A stretch of DNA of 64,000 bases from Aselliscus stoliczkanus (GCA_033961575.1 CM066730.1:120679523-120743522), one strand, 5' to 3'. Positions 35,662 to 48,052 are shown, counted from the first letter of the stretch. Numbers and translations: made by a program. The notes: generated by a model from the sequence alone, not told the origin.

Positions 35662-35802
35662 ATGGCAACAAAAGAACCAAAGCCTTTTGAGGGTATTTCA
35701 TCAAGGGATGGTGCAGGAATGGAAAAACATGGCCAAAAAAATAAAAAACAGTTGCCGAAAGGAGTTGTTTTTGAGCCATTTTCTGAGGACTTCCAGAAAT
35801 AG
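35662..35802 (+). other. Short open frame of 46 codons, unidentified
   Basis: ATG at 35662 to TAG at 35800, rich in Lys/Glu/Gly/Phe and ending ...GVVFEPFSEDFQK. An in-frame TGA sits at 35653-35655. An acceptor-like pyrimidine tract and TTTCAG (about 35634-35647) precede it. The composition looks more protein-like than its surroundings, but 46 codons arise easily by chance. I do not recognise a family. It could be a retropseudogene scrap or chance. Confidence 0.15.
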
Positions 35803-36145
35803 AGTGAGAGATATTCTGAAGAATGTAGAGGTAATACATTAGTAAACACAGGAAAAGTGTTATTTTTGCGTCCCTATTCATAGGATTTACTTAACATATG
35901 TTGTATACAGGAATAAATCAATCAATCAATTGGAGCAGCTACTAAACAATATGTTAATGGTCAGATATTTTTTAACATGTAAACTGAAACTAACAACATG
36001 ACTGCTTCAGGATTTTATACATATTTATATACACATATTACAAAATATTAATTTTACATAATTTTATTTTCTTCAACTATATTATTTATTTTTCAGTTTT
36101 TCTGCTTTCAAAATATGAAATGTTATATATAAAGATAATTTCTTC

Positions 36146-36258
36146 AGGCCAGCTGAGTGATGCAGTGGTTAAGTGCTGGCTTGGGAAGCCAGAGGCCCCG
36201 GTTTGGGTCCCACATATGAGGGCCAGTAATACTGCCCTCAAAAAATAAAAATAAAAAA
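36146..36258 (+). mobile_element. Short tRNA-derived SINE (copy F)
   Basis: Head GGCCAGCTGAGTGATGCAGTGG; B-box region GGTTTGGGTCCC (mutated); CACATATGAGGGCCAGTAATACTGCCCTC, then an (AAAAAT)n tail. The target-site duplication TAAAGATAATTTCTTC is perfect over 16 bp (36130-36145 and 36259-36274). It has more substitutions in the Pol III boxes than the long copies. Confidence 0.9.
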
Positions 36259-36579
36259 TAAAGATAATTTCTTCTTAAAATTCATTTAACTTTTTAAATT
36301 TATTGACAATAAATAAAACATTTTGTTGTGTCTACTATAGATAGGGTTGTGGCAATCATTAATTTTTAAAATATGTCAGAACACATATTAGAGTTTGCAT
36401 GAGTGATTAAATAATATAGGATTCATAGAAACCACATGTACCTAGTAGTACTAAGATATTTAATTAAAATATGTAAGCAATATATATTTTGTGCCAGGTC
36501 TGCAATATCTATAATACTCCTATGTGTCTTCTCTACTTTCGATTTTTCACTTCCAACATTTCTGGGACCAGAGACGTGG

Positions 36580-37380
36580 GGAGTTTTCCCACACCAAGCA
36601 ATTCTGCCACACCAGTTGGGTGCCCTACCACTCTACTCGGTTCTGACACTATCTAACTGGAGTTCGCTTTAGATCCCACAGGTTAAGGGCTCAGTCCCAC
36701 AACACTGCCCCCATCCACTACTTCAGATGCCAGTTACAGGTCCAGATCATTACCTATGCTTCTGACTGAATGGACATAAATGGGAGGTTCCCATGATCCC
36801 CTGCTCAAATTCAATTATTTTGCTAGAGTTGTTCACAGAACTTGCGAAAACAGTTTACTTTGTAGATTTCTGGTTTCTTAGAAAAGGATAATTCCAGCAG
36901 GAACAGCCAGATGGAAGAGATGCAAAAAGAAAGATATGTGCTCTTTAGGGGATGTCACTCTCTAAGCATTTCTAAGTGTTTACTAATGTGTAAGCTCCCT
37001 GAACTCTGCCCTTTTAGTTTTTATGAAGGCTTCATTAAATATGCAACATTGAGTAAGTCATTGGTCATCAGTGATTAAGTCAATCTTCAGCCCCTATCCC
37101 TTCCCTGGAGGTGGGAAGTGAGGTTGAATTGAAAGTTCCAACCCTCTAATCATATTGGTTTCCTTGACAACCAGCTCCTGTCCTCAGGAGCTTTCCAAAA
37201 GTTACCTCATTAATATAAATTCAGGTATGATTGAATGGGACCTGTTAGGAATAACAAAAGACACCTTTATGGCTTTTTTCATTTAGGAAATTCCAAAGGT
37301 TTTTCCTAAACTCCTAGCTTTTTCCCAGAACTGGGATGAAGACCAAATATGTATTTCTTATTGTAAAACATAATATCACA
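36580..37380 (-). mobile_element. MLT2-like ERVL LTR, minus strand
   Basis: Reverse complement of the LTR at 33711-34516. On the plus strand it shows GTTAAGGGCTCAGTCCCACAA, TCCAGATCATTACCTATGCTTCTGACTGAATGGACATAAATGGGAGG, CTTCAGCCCCTATCCC, GGAAATTCCAAAGG, CTGGGATGAAGACCAAATATGTATTTCTTATTGTAAAAC, and ends AATATCACA at 37380, the TGTGATATT start of the LTR. Non-coding relic. Confidence 0.8.
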
Positions 37381-38106
37381 GCCTTGCGAGTTTTATGCCA
37401 AGTTTACACTTTCTATCAATGATTTATCACAGATTCTTAAAATCAGAAGTTCTCTATTTAGTGTTTTATTTTATGAATTTTTGAAAACAATTTTTTCATG
37501 TAGGTAACTTTTGAACTTCTAGGATTAATAACATATACTCGTTAAATGATTTTAAAATGCAGGACCAGTTTCTTTTTGTATTTGGCATTCTTAATACATC
37601 AAAATAAAAGAATCCATTAATTTTACACTAAATAATATTACATTATACTAACCTGTTATACTAACAGGCCTCAAGGAAACTTGCATACAACAATGCATAT
37701 TGAAAGTGTTCAAAAAATATGGTGGTATACCACATCCAGTTATAATGTAAGGTGGCTTGATATGAAAGGCAAGTAAAACTTTTCAAAGAGAGAATATGAG
37801 AGAAATAGAAGGATTCTGGGGTTATTCCTTGAAATGATTTCTACCACTTTTCAACTGCAGCCCTGCACAACTATAGTGCCAAAGGGAACTTTCTTTTCAT
37901 TTTGCTTGCAGAGAGAAAGACAGATTTGTCAGTGCTTCAGATGTGCTAATATAAAATTATCCATCATTTTTATATTGAATGTTATAAAAAGGAAGTAAAG
38001 TAAGGCACAAATATAGTCAAGAACATTTTAAGGGTCCAAATGGATAAAATGGTCTGCATTCAGTATTGAATATAGGGAAAAATGAAGAGGAAACAAAAAT
38101 CAAAAA
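37381..38106. other. Intergenic sequence, no feature recognised
   Basis: Nothing recognised between the LTR and SINE copy D. Confidence 0.5.
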
Positions 38107-38117
38107 GTGCCCTTTGG

Positions 38118-38580
38118 GGCCAGCCGAGTGGCACATTGGTGAAGAGCTGGCTTGGGATGCCAGCGGCCCTGGGTTGGATCCCACATATGAGGGCCAGTGA
38201 CACTGCCCTCTACAGCTTAGATGGTGAACAACAGCTCCACCTGGAGCTGGGCTGCTATGAGTCCCTAGGACAGCATAGCTGCAGCCCTGCTGCAGTGGGC
38301 TGACATAGGCTACAGTGAGTGGCCAGCAGCCAGCGTGAGAGGCTGGCAGCAGATGTGAGCTGCCAAGAGCCGCTGTGAGTGGCTGTCCAGAGGCCGGCGA
38401 CTGATCTGTCTCACCCGAGAAGAGCGCAATGATGATACCAACATGGGACAGTGAAGCAATGTCCTTCACAACTAGACTGAAGAACAAAAGCACAGAACTT
38501 CCCCAGTTCCCCAATGCTATTCCCCTCCCGCAATTCCCCAATCAAAAAAAAAAAAAATCTTAAAAAAAAAAAAAAAAAAA
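38118..38580 (+). mobile_element. Long tRNA-derived SINE, older subtype (copy D)
   Basis: Head GGCCAGCCGAGTGGCACATTGG and a VES-like body, but with CCCACATATGAGGGCC like the short family, an insertion (CTTAGATGGTGAACAACAGC) and other differences from A/B/C. The 3' end is an A-tail with a TCTT interruption. The target-site duplication is GTGCCC(T/C)TTGG with one mismatch (38107-38117 and 38581-38591). It represents an older long subfamily. Confidence 0.88.
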
Positions 38581-38591
38581 GTGCCCCTTGG

Positions 38592-41500
38592 TAGCTGACC
38601 AAAACATCAAAATAAATTATGAAAAATATAGTTTTGACCACGTCATAGATAAATAAGTACAGCAAGGATAATCAAAACATATTATCAGTGTTAATTTATA
38701 TTTGCAAAAGCTTATGCTTATAAGAGACTAAATACTAAATTTGGCAATGAGAATTTGTCATTTTAACAGGATATATGAACTTATAGTACAACTAATTCAT
38801 TTTATAAAAGTAATGAATTATAGTGTCTTCAAATACATCAAAAAAAATTCACCTGATCAGCCAAACTCAATAGTTAATATTTCTGGAATTCCTATGAAAT
38901 TTTTAATACTTAACAAAAAAAACCACAAAACAAAATGTGTTTTAAGTTTTGGACACAACCGAGATGTAAGAAAATTGTAGGTTTAATGGTAATGTTTCAA
39001 AAGTTTCCTGAAGTTGTGGAAAACAGAAACAAAATGAGTTGTGGGAATATACCTGACAAGCTATAAATAAGTAATTGTATTTTCCACATTTTGATCTACA
39101 AAAGTTTGTTTTCCTTTTTCTCAGTGAGAGCACACTTTACTGCTTATTGTATTTTATACTGACTTTGAGTACTTTGTTCTGGTGAATTTACACTTAAAAA
39201 AACACATATGCTGTACTGCTGTTTTTTCCAAACCAATTAATCAACAAAATTCAAGTCAGAGAGGGGTGACTGGTCATCTAAATAAGGAGATAAATTTTAA
39301 AACTTTGAGGAAATGATACGTGCCTGAAGGAATTCTCCTTCAGGACATCTATCATTTCATAAATCCATTCAGATAGAAAACATTTAATGACACTGAGAAT
39401 CGGTCCTTCATGTAGCTCTCAGTGTTTGTGGGGCTTTACTTTATTGTTAGAACCAATCAATAATCTTCAGAACAAAAACTCAACAGTAGTGAAACTGAGA
39501 GAAAGGAAAAGGGGCATTTTGTGGTCCAGGATGCATTTCAAAAAGCTTAAACTCTAAGTGACACATGAGGAATTCAAGCTGCTCAGTATAATTCTACAAA
39601 TGAAGTGTGTGAGAGAGGTTTTCATTAAAATGAGTGTTATTTCACACAAGCTTATGTGTCTTCCTGATGTATTCTCTGACTCTCATTAATGAAGTTGCAA
39701 AGTGTAAAACTTCTTCTACATAGCTTTTCACACTCACTCCCTATGTATTTATATTTATGTGATATATGAATTTCACCAGGAAAACATCTTGAAAGAGTAT
39801 TTGAACTGAAAAGTATATTCGTAACATGAATTAAACAAGAGTTATGTTTGATCTTTCCTTGAGAGAAGTGCATTTACATTTTCAAATGTGATCATTTATT
39901 AAAGGGCCATAGTTTGTGTTAGACACTGCCCAGTAGATCATGCCTGCTTGCTGGTGTGCAGGCTTTGGCTACAAGTGAATAGATTCATGAATGAGACTTA
40001 GGGTATATATTTATTATTCAATAAATCTTTTAATTCTTTATACATGTTGTAATTATTAGAAACATGCTTTTGATGAATATCTCCAGGGCTTATAATAAAA
40101 TTAAGTGAAAATAATTATTTAGACAGTCTAGATTAATACCATCATTGTGTTACTTGAATTACTTTAAATGAAATATCCATGATCAGATTCCTCATGTGGC
40201 CTATTTTATTCTTATTATTTCTGATACATTTGCATTACTCTTTGTAAATAAGCGAATGTGTGTGCACAAGCTATTTTTACAACAGGAAATTATGTTTAAT
40301 GCCTGGGTATTTAAATTTCAAGAAAGATAAGAAGACTTATTAAAAGAAAAATGAAACTTAAAGACTGAACAAAATTATTAGAAGATTGTTTTTATTGTGA
40401 TAAATTAATAGAGTTTGTTGTTTTTTATTTGCATAATGAAATAATTACTCTTGTATAGCTATTTTTATGTAAATGAACTCTACATGCCTTTTAAAAAATT
40501 CAATTTATACAATAGAAAATTAAATGACACTGAGATTACCATGACTTACCTTGGTGACTTTTACAAGCTGAAAGTTTTAGTCTTGTGATTTATGTTTAAT
40601 AATTTAACACATTAATAATATTTTAGATGTGGATTGTTGAACATAAGCATGCAGATTATTTAAATGAATATTTAATTTTTATTCACCTTGCCAGAAGACA
40701 GAACATGCATTTAATTGCCTGATACGAAAAATTGAGAAAGATCAGTAAAAATGGTAATGTAAAAACGTTTAAAATAAAATATGTATATCACTTATTTTTT
40801 GGGCTACAAAGTAAATAATAACTGGCTTAGAATTTGATAATGTATAATAAAAATTATAGTACAATTTTATCTTACTTTTCAACTGGAAAAGATTGGGTCT
40901 ATATGAAGTACATACTCAAATGTACATTTTAATTTGGATCTATTTCATTCTGAATATGTTAAATAACATTATGACTATTTTACATAATGAATCTCGTGCT
41001 ATGCATAGAATAGATATCTGATAAATAATACTTCTTTTTTATTTTGCTTCTGTGTTAATTTCCCCTACCCCTAAACGAACACACTGGAAAGAAAGTACTC
41101 TTAAGTCAGGGTGGAACACTGACCCCCGCCACCCCTCACTGAACCCCCACCCCCCAGACAGTCAGGATGTAGCTGTGAGCAGCACTCTGGATATTAAAGA
41201 AATGAATATTTCAGTACTAACATGGAAAAGAAGGGTAACATTTATGATGGAACTAAAGTCTAAAATACACAATTTATATTCGTATATACAGGATATTTTT
41301 CTGCCTTCCTTGGAGTAAATCAACAATTCAGGGGACAATGTATTACACACGCACAGACAGACACAGCTTTACTACAACTATATTCTAGAAACTCATACAG
41401 GGTGAGCTATAAGGATTTACTTTTGCAAACTAAAATTCTTTGACTATGATTCACGTGCTGAATTCTGTTCTAAGACAAATGCTATTTAAAGAAACTCCAG

Positions 41501-42981
41501 TGCATTTAGAGTACCTAGTAAAGCAGGCAGTGATTGGTGAGAGCTGATATGGGAACAGCTATTTTTGAGAATTTGCAAATCAAGCTATAGCATTTCTCTC
41601 AATGTCCATTTTCACCCACCTATTCCTTTTTTATTTCCTCCCTTGATGCTTTTTCCACTCTCATCATTTTAGCTTTAAAAATCAAAATTGTGGGTGAGGG
41701 CATAATCAAGACTGAAGAGTATTATTGCCATAGGGCCACTCCTTTCCCTGCCTGCCCCATATCTCTCCACACCAATCTTATACTGCCCCCATTTCCAACC
41801 TCCATTCCTTTGTACATATGACTTGATTTAAATTGTCTCAATTTTAAAGATACACTAGACATAAAGAAAGAAAAATCTGTCTTTCTGCAGTAGGTTGTAA
41901 TTTAGAGAAAGAAAAGAACACTCAATATAAAACCTTTTATTTTTTTTTGTATGTGGAAATGGGAATAAATTCCTTCAAATTATTAGGCTAAAATTATGCC
42001 TGTTATCTCATCTGCAATTTTCTCTGATTGGAAAGAATTATTTCTATCTTATTCAGTTCAGCTACTAGCAAACTTAGACTCAAGAACAGAAATTTGAGAA
42101 CATTAGAATGTTTCAGGTACTAACATCTTCTACATTTTACTATCTTATGAATCAACAGTATATTTAATTAAAATGAACAGAACTGACTATGCTCATTTAA
42201 AAAAGGAGTAAATGGCTATGTTTACATAGTTTAATTAACTCATAAAAGGCATCCAGTGGGTTTTTTTTTTCCTGAAAATGCACAATTTATTACCCTTTTA
42301 TTTAAGAATAAAAGCCCTGATTTATTTATTTTTTCTTTCTTTCTTTCCTTTTTTTTAAAAATAGTATACACATCTCTATGGAAGCAAACATAAAGAAAAA
42401 CTCCACATAAAATGTCTATAACCAGATGGAATGTTAGAGAGTTTTTCCCAAGTCCAATTCAAGTCTCAAACTCCCTTGAAACTCACAGCAATATGTCATG
42501 TAACATTTGAGTTAGCTCTTTGAGGCACTTACTGCCTGGAAACTTTTCCACTTAGGATTTAAACACAAGTACACAGACTAGTTCTAACTTTTAGAAACTT
42601 CTTGAAAAATAAGAAATTGAAGTGTTTTTTGGTCACTGTGCTTTTTTCTATTTTCCTTTATTTAAAGAGATAATGCAGATGTTATAATGAGAAGCCCTGT
42701 TGAGTTTTAGAATCAGATCGTTAGGTGATATTTTTATTTTAAACAAATAATGCAAACTATTAACAGATGAGTTAGGAGCTTTTGAGCTCTAATCCCAGAG
42801 CTGTCACAGTTTCCTCTACTGTAATGAATATGCCATTTGCACCCTGTCTGTCTGTAATTTTTTATCAATAATACCATAATAAGATTTGTATGTAGTATTT
42901 ACTGAGCTCAGAGGGGTAAAATAAAAAGTATTTTAATATAAAAGATACACATTTTAAATGTGTTAGAAAATCACCTAACCT

Positions 42982-42987
<6 letters not shown>
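38592..42987. other. Repeat-poor AT-rich stretch
   Basis: About 4.4 kb in which I recognise no interspersed repeat, LTR, SINE or gene, the longest such run in the window. The part at about 40000-40900 is dense in TAAT/ATTA and AATTA motifs. Short open frames (for example 38741-38980, 41052-41318) show no domain. It may contain constrained non-coding DNA, but only comparison could show that. Confidence 0.45.

Positions 42988-43036
<49 letters not shown>
42988..43036. repeat. (TA)n microsatellite
   Basis: About 24 uninterrupted TA units. Confidence 0.95.
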
Positions 43037-43039
<3 letters not shown>

Positions 43040-43774
43040 ATAAAAATGTTAGGTATATTCATCATTAAGAAAATAGAAGTTCTATTGTACATATCAGAAA
43101 AGATAAGGTGTGCATTGGTGGGCTAAAAAAAAGAACTAAGACATATTCTTTCTTTGAACTTCTTGGCTTCAAAACACAGACTTTGGAATACAATCTGACT
43201 CCCACACTATTAGATGATTCCTGATATTTCTGATGTTTTCATTCCATAAAATAAATTGCTGTTATCATTCTCAAGTGTTTCTCTAAAATAATATCATGTT
43301 TGTATTGAAGTGTAAAAGCTGGAGTTAAAAATTTTATTTAAATGCAAAGCAAGTAAACAATTTTAACAAAGTTAATATAACCAATAAGAAAAACAAAAGA
43401 AGACAACACCATTAATTGCATAAGGGGCCTCAAAATTCATTAAGGCTATACCACTTTCTCTTGTTAAATGGTATTACCCCTTTAGAAACGTATCTTATCC
43501 AATATCTGCTACAATAACTCCTCTTAGGGATTGTGAGAATTCAAGCCTTTCCTCCTGTGACATTTACTCCTTTATAGCTTAGAGCCAAAGAGAATTAATT
43601 CTTCCCACACAAAGAAAATATCAAATTTCAAGGAACACAAGTTTAGTGTTTATATATGGTCATTTAAAACACTCTGAATTAAAGATATTCATTGCTTTTA
43701 AATAATGTCTTGCTTAAATCAAACATTTTACCCTTAAAGTGTCATACCTAAAACCTTAGGTATGTTAGAAATAG
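43037..43774. other. Intergenic sequence, no feature recognised
   Basis: Contains a small perfect hairpin CATACCTAA/TTAGGTATG (9-bp arms, 4-nt loop) near 43744. Nothing else recognised. Confidence 0.5.
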
Positions 43775-44165
43775 CAAAAAATTCAACTGAGTAAAATTTA
43801 AGGATGTTATTGGCTTGATTAAAGGTTTCAGGAATCAGGCAGCATTTGATCTAACAAGTAGAAAGAAGCTCCATTGAACAGCAGAAAGGAAAGGTTTTTA
43901 AAGATAGAAAGGGGGCAGAAAAAGATAATCACTAGCAAAGAATGCATTGTTGCAAGTAAGGTTGTCCTCCTCAGGGAAAGGAAAGGGGCTTACCTGGCGG
44001 GTGACCTCACTGGTGGCAACCAGGTAATTGCAGGTTGACTGGTTAAAGTTTATGTCGTCGCTGGGAGAGGTTAACACTGCAAGTGATTAGGTGTGAAGCT
44101 TTGTTTTGCAGTTGTGGAGTTTAGTACATGTGACTCCATTTTGGGCCTGTTGTCTCTTTTAACAG
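43775..44165 (-). mobile_element. Probable ERV LTR fragment, minus strand
   Basis: On the minus strand: AGAGACAACAGGCCCAAAATGGAGTCAC, ACTTGCAGTGTTAACC, CAACCTGCAATTACCTGG, then TCAATGGAGCTTC and TGATTCCTGAAACC, and an end near ACTCAGTTGAATTTTTTGC. This order resembles a mammalian ERV LTR promoter and 3' region. I cannot name the family. No viral coding sequence flanks it. Confidence 0.5.
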
Positions 44166-44469
44166 ATCTATCTATGTTTAGTAAAAGAATATTTTCATAT
44201 GTTTTTCTCAGTGTCACTTATGTAACTGTGGATGAATCAATTGTCTTTCCAATTTGAAACTGGTCTCTTAACTACAGTGAACTAAGACTTGAAAGTCCCT
44301 TTATATACAAAGAATAAACGTAGATACTGATTGAGTCAGATAAAGTTTTAAAGATTATCTGAGTTTTTTTGGGGGCTGCATAAATTCATTATTTTTCTGA
44401 GATATTATATATGTACATGATGTAATTATTATTTATGCATCTAATGTAAAGTGTGAATTAATGACAGAA
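44166..44469. other. Intergenic sequence, no feature recognised
   Basis: Nothing recognised. Confidence 0.5.
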
Positions 44470-44590
44470 ATTATTAAAGGTAGGGGCCTTGGCTTTTTTA
44501 CTGTTTTTAGCCTTAGCACCAACTATTTTATGGCATTATTAATTTTCTATAATACTGCTATTGAATGAATGAATTATTCATTTTGGATTA
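44470..44590 (+). mobile_element. L2-like 3'-end fragment
   Basis: GTAGGGGCCTTGGC...TTTTTAGCCTTAGCACC...CTGCTATTGAATGAATGAATTATTC resembles the L2 terminal pattern ('agggaccttgtct...agcacctagc...tgttgaatgaatgaatga'). Short and diverged. Confidence 0.4.
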
Positions 44591-44824
44591 TGTGTTATCA
44601 GTCAATATTAGAAGCTTTAAACTACATATGAATACAATATGGGTTTCACAAAAGAAGAGCCATATTGATAATTCAAAAGCCTAAAATATATTTAAAAATT
44701 CATATTCAGGAATAATTTCAAACTCCATAAAAATTAATCTTCCTCCAGAGTGGAAGGTAGTTGTTTTTCTAATAGAACAGGGCAAAGTGCAAAACAGAGA
44801 AGATCAGAAACCTTTAAATCCTAA

Positions 44825-44990
44825 CCTCTAATTTGTTCCTTACTTCCACTTACTGTGTGGCCTCTGGCAAGGCACTGAACCTCTCATTTTATTCAGTTGT
44901 GGGATAACAATATTTACCTAATTTATATGGTATTGTGTGTGTTAAGGAACACTGATTACAAAGCTCTCTGAAGACTATAGAATGTACTGT
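44825..44990 (+). mobile_element. MIR SINE fragment
   Basis: CTTACTGTGTGGCCTCTGGCAAGGCACTGAACCTCTCATTTTATTCAGTTGTGGGATAACAATATTTACC matches sense MIR ('actgtgtgaccttgggcaagtcacttaacctctctgagcctcag'). Confidence 0.7.
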
Positions 44991-45717
44991 AAAAACTGAG
45001 CCAAATCCTTCCATTTAGTATCTCCCATTTAGTTATAGACACAGAGAATTCAATATCTATTGGAACAATAGCTGTTGGAATAATGTGAGGAGTAATTGAT
45101 AAAAAGCCCGGGAGAATTTTAGGTGGGCAAAATATTATTTTGCAATTAAGAAGGTATTATTTGCTTGTATATAAGAGTTCATTTTTTTCAGAGGCAAACC
45201 ATCCACTAATGGTTACATAACCCTCAACAAGTGGTTATGAAACCCAATTTAAATATTATGTTTTATAGTGAATTGATATATGTAGAATGAATTTAAAATA
45301 TATGTAATAATTATATTCACCAGATGCCTAATAAATTAGGATTAGAATTGGTTGTGAATTGCAGATAACCCCAAATTAGAGTGTTTAAATAAAATAAAAT
45401 CAAACAAATTTCTCTGTAATGATTAACTACCAATACAGGTCATTGGTCCAGGGCTGGTATGGATTGTCATAGAGTCAGATGAAGTTCTTCTGTCCTATTG
45501 TTTGCCCATTCTCAATATTCAGCTTCCAAAATATAGTTTAAAATGCTTTATCCAGCTCCAACAATTTTCTTTCCGGAAAGGAAGAAAAAGAACAGGATAA
45601 AGAACAGACTAGACAAACATACACCAGCAGAATCTTTAAGAAATCTTACAGAACCTGCCATATGACTCTATTTCTATCTCATTGAATATGTCCTCTTAGT
45701 CACTTGATGGTACCTAG
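44991..45717. other. Intergenic sequence, possible old repeat at 45370-45710
   Basis: The part at about 45370-45710 (TTTCTCTGTAATG...GGTCCAGGGCTGGTATGG) resembles a mammal-wide repeat ('ggcggtccagggctggtatggcggct'), which I cannot name with confidence. Confidence 0.4.
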
Positions 45718-46190
45718 TGATGGAGTTCAGAATACACTACTCCCAAATATAGCATTTTGGCATGTTCAATATCTTAAGCTAAAGGAATTTTTAAAAGGAA
45801 AACATTAAAAGCAGGAAGGGCTTTGTCCTTCTTCCCCAAAACAAGTCATAAAACTTCTGTTTGAAATGCACCCCCAACACCCCCACCACCCCAACCCCCA
45901 ATACCAGGAGAAAGGAAAATGTTCTTATCACCAGAGACAGGGAATTGGGGGCCAAATTCAAACAAACTTTGTCAAACTAACCCTCATCTTCCTAGTTACT
46001 TCTTCACCATTTACTACCTCTAACCTAAACCTTTGTGTCTTGGTAATCTCACAAATGCATTGTTTCTTCATCTAAAAGGTACAAAAGCTTCCTACGCTAG
46101 TCACTTCTTCAGGTTTTCATAGCATGGCAATGTTTTAGGGTATTATGTTATTAAAATTATGCTTTAATACTGTTTGATAACATCGTGAAA
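45718..46190 (+). mobile_element. Probable ERV LTR fragment, plus strand
   Basis: Order of motifs: TGATGGAGTTCAGAATACACTACTCCCAAATATAGC, CTCATCTTCCTAGTTAC, TGTCTTGGTAATCTCACAAATGCATTGTTTC, a TATA-like GGTACAAAAGCTTCC at about 46078, CACTTCTTCAGGTTTTCAT and a polyadenylation-like ATTAAAAT at about 46152. This fits a solo LTR with U3, TATA and poly(A) parts. The C-rich tract near 45870-45900 gives a proline/histidine frame that is not a gene. Confidence 0.55.
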
Positions 46191-46569
46191 TGTGGCAATG
46201 TGAATTGAGGAGCAATCCATGGTCTTGCAAATAACCTGGGCGCTTTTTTCACAACGCCAACAATTTACAAGGATCTTACACAAAAAGATGAGATTTCTAT
46301 GTCCCATTCCTATTGCTGTACTTTAACTCAAGGGCCAGTAACTAAGAAACAAATCTTTTTTCTCCCCTTTAGGAAATATGGATGTATCAGATTAGAAGGG
46401 TCTATAAAATAACCTAGTTATTTTTTCACCTAAAAATATTTTTGCCACTATAATATTTTATTCCTTTTATACCCATCACTATAATTAGGATTGTGTCAAG
46501 AGTTTGAAATTGATAAAATGTGCTTTCCACATTTTGTAGTTGATATCTTTTTAAAAGAACTTGACCAAA
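46191..46569. other. Intergenic sequence, no feature recognised
   Basis: Nothing recognised. Confidence 0.5.
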
Positions 46570-46715
46570 TAATTCCATCTTTCACTGTGCCTCAGTTTCC
46601 ACATTACAAGACAAAGACATCAATGACAAACTACCTCCCAGGGATATTTTTGAGGGTTAGTTAATGTTTACAAAGCCTCCACAGAGAGAAGAGAATGAAT
46701 AATGAAATAGACTCT
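46570..46715 (+). mobile_element. MIR SINE fragment
   Basis: CACTGTGCCTCAGTTTCCACATTACAAGACAAAGAC, then CTCCCAGGGATATTTTTGAGGGTTAGTTAATGTTTACAAAG, is sense MIR central and 3' sequence. Confidence 0.7.
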
Positions 46716-47824
46716 CAAAGTAGTATTATCACTCTCATTTTTGTCATTAGTCTCTAAGAGGCTTCATGCCAACTGTTAGCATTTAGCTGCCAGAATACTG
46801 GATTTCTATTTAAGTTTGCCTAGAAAAGTGAATGTTCCTTGAACATCAGGGGTTCACCTCAGCATAATTCCAATAATGCTTCTACGGAACCAGGTATCTG
46901 AAATGTGATGACCAGTACCGCAAAGGAATTCATAGCTAATTTTAGGCCTCCTTGTTTCAATTTGTAATTTAGCATACGTTTTAAACCTATTAGGAAACAC
47001 AATATCTAAGCAACACATTTGAAATTTATTTGAAATTTTTATGTGAGAAAATTTTGCTTTAAATTAAATTACATTAAAACCATGTCTATGCAGAGTGGAT
47101 GAACTGAATGGGATTAGGTTCTGTCACCTTATTTTTTTCTACGTGTATTGTGTCATGACCAAGACATGAAAAAAAATATGAATGGAAAAAATAATTTATT
47201 TTTTTGTTTATTCAGAAATAATCCTAGAGGTGCTTATCTTGTGTAAAATGGTGTTAGGGATACAGCAGAGTGCAAAGCCAATGAAAATTCTGTCCCCATG
47301 GGGCACACATTTTTATAGCACTTATAAGGTTCAGGATGACCTTACTATAGTTTTTGTATATTCCCTGTGCTTGCCACACTGCCTGTCATTACTGGTCACT
47401 AGATGCAAGTTTGATAAGAATGAATGAATGAATGAATGAATGACTCAAGCACACCAAGGTTGTATAGACACAGCCAAGGATTTAATTTGCATTAACACGT
47501 TTCTGGTTACTTAATGTCACCATATAGACCAATCAAATTAAATAATCATATTAAATAAATGATTTTATAAGGTAGTTGTTTTTAAGATTAAGGTACTTCC
47601 ACTAATGGAATAAATGCTAGGGTCATAAATATAGATTTATGAGCATAGCTGAGTTTTTTTCAGGATTCAGAAAATTAATTTTCATGAGTGGTATATAAGG
47701 AACATGAGAGGGAATAAAGTAAAATTAAATCACATTATATTTATTCAAAGAATATAGACAATGGTCAGAGTACTCGTGACTCAAATTGCTCTGTAGTAGA
47801 GCATGTAGGAACTATCTCTGATTT
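46716..47824. other. Intergenic sequence, L2-like end near 47390-47445
   Basis: A (TGAA)n run at about 47421-47443 follows a degraded L2-like terminus. Otherwise nothing recognised. Confidence 0.45.
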
Positions 47825-48052
47825 CTAGGGTAAGTTAAAGTCAAGAACTATACTATCCAATAGAATTTTCTGAAATTCTGACAATGTTATATATCTCTGT
47901 TCTCCAATGTGGTAGCTGGAAGCCACATGCAGCTACTGAGCACTTGAAATGTAGCTAGTACAAATGAAAAACTAAGTTTTTAACTCTAATTAATTTTGAT
48001 TTAAATAGCAACATATGGCTAGTGACTACCATACTGGACAATGCAGCTCTAG
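47825..48052 (+). mobile_element. hAT-Charlie nonautonomous element
   Basis: Left end CTATACTATCCAATAGAATTTTCTG and right end CCATACTGGACAATGCAG form inverted termini. Inside are GTGGTAGCTGGAAGCCACATGCAGCTACTGAGCACTTGAAATGTAGCTAG and an AT-rich spacer. This is a mammal-wide MITE with consensus start CAGTGCTGTCCAATAGAA. No transposase. Confidence 0.75.

Noticed and set aside
35662..35802. Resemblance of the ...KGVVFEPFSE... stretch to a plant ferritin motif
   Set aside because: A match of a few residues, with no helix or metal-site context and an implausible lineage. Treated as coincidence.
38017..38541. 174-codon minus-strand frame
   Set aside because: Antisense of SINE copy D extending into flanking DNA.
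42865..43092. Frames with Ile-Tyr repeats here and at 48394-48603 and 55300-55482
   Set aside because: Translation of (TA)n and (CA)n microsatellites.
45866..46075. His/Pro-rich frame as a possible small gene
   Set aside because: It overlaps an ERV-like LTR and a C-rich run, with no other coding support.
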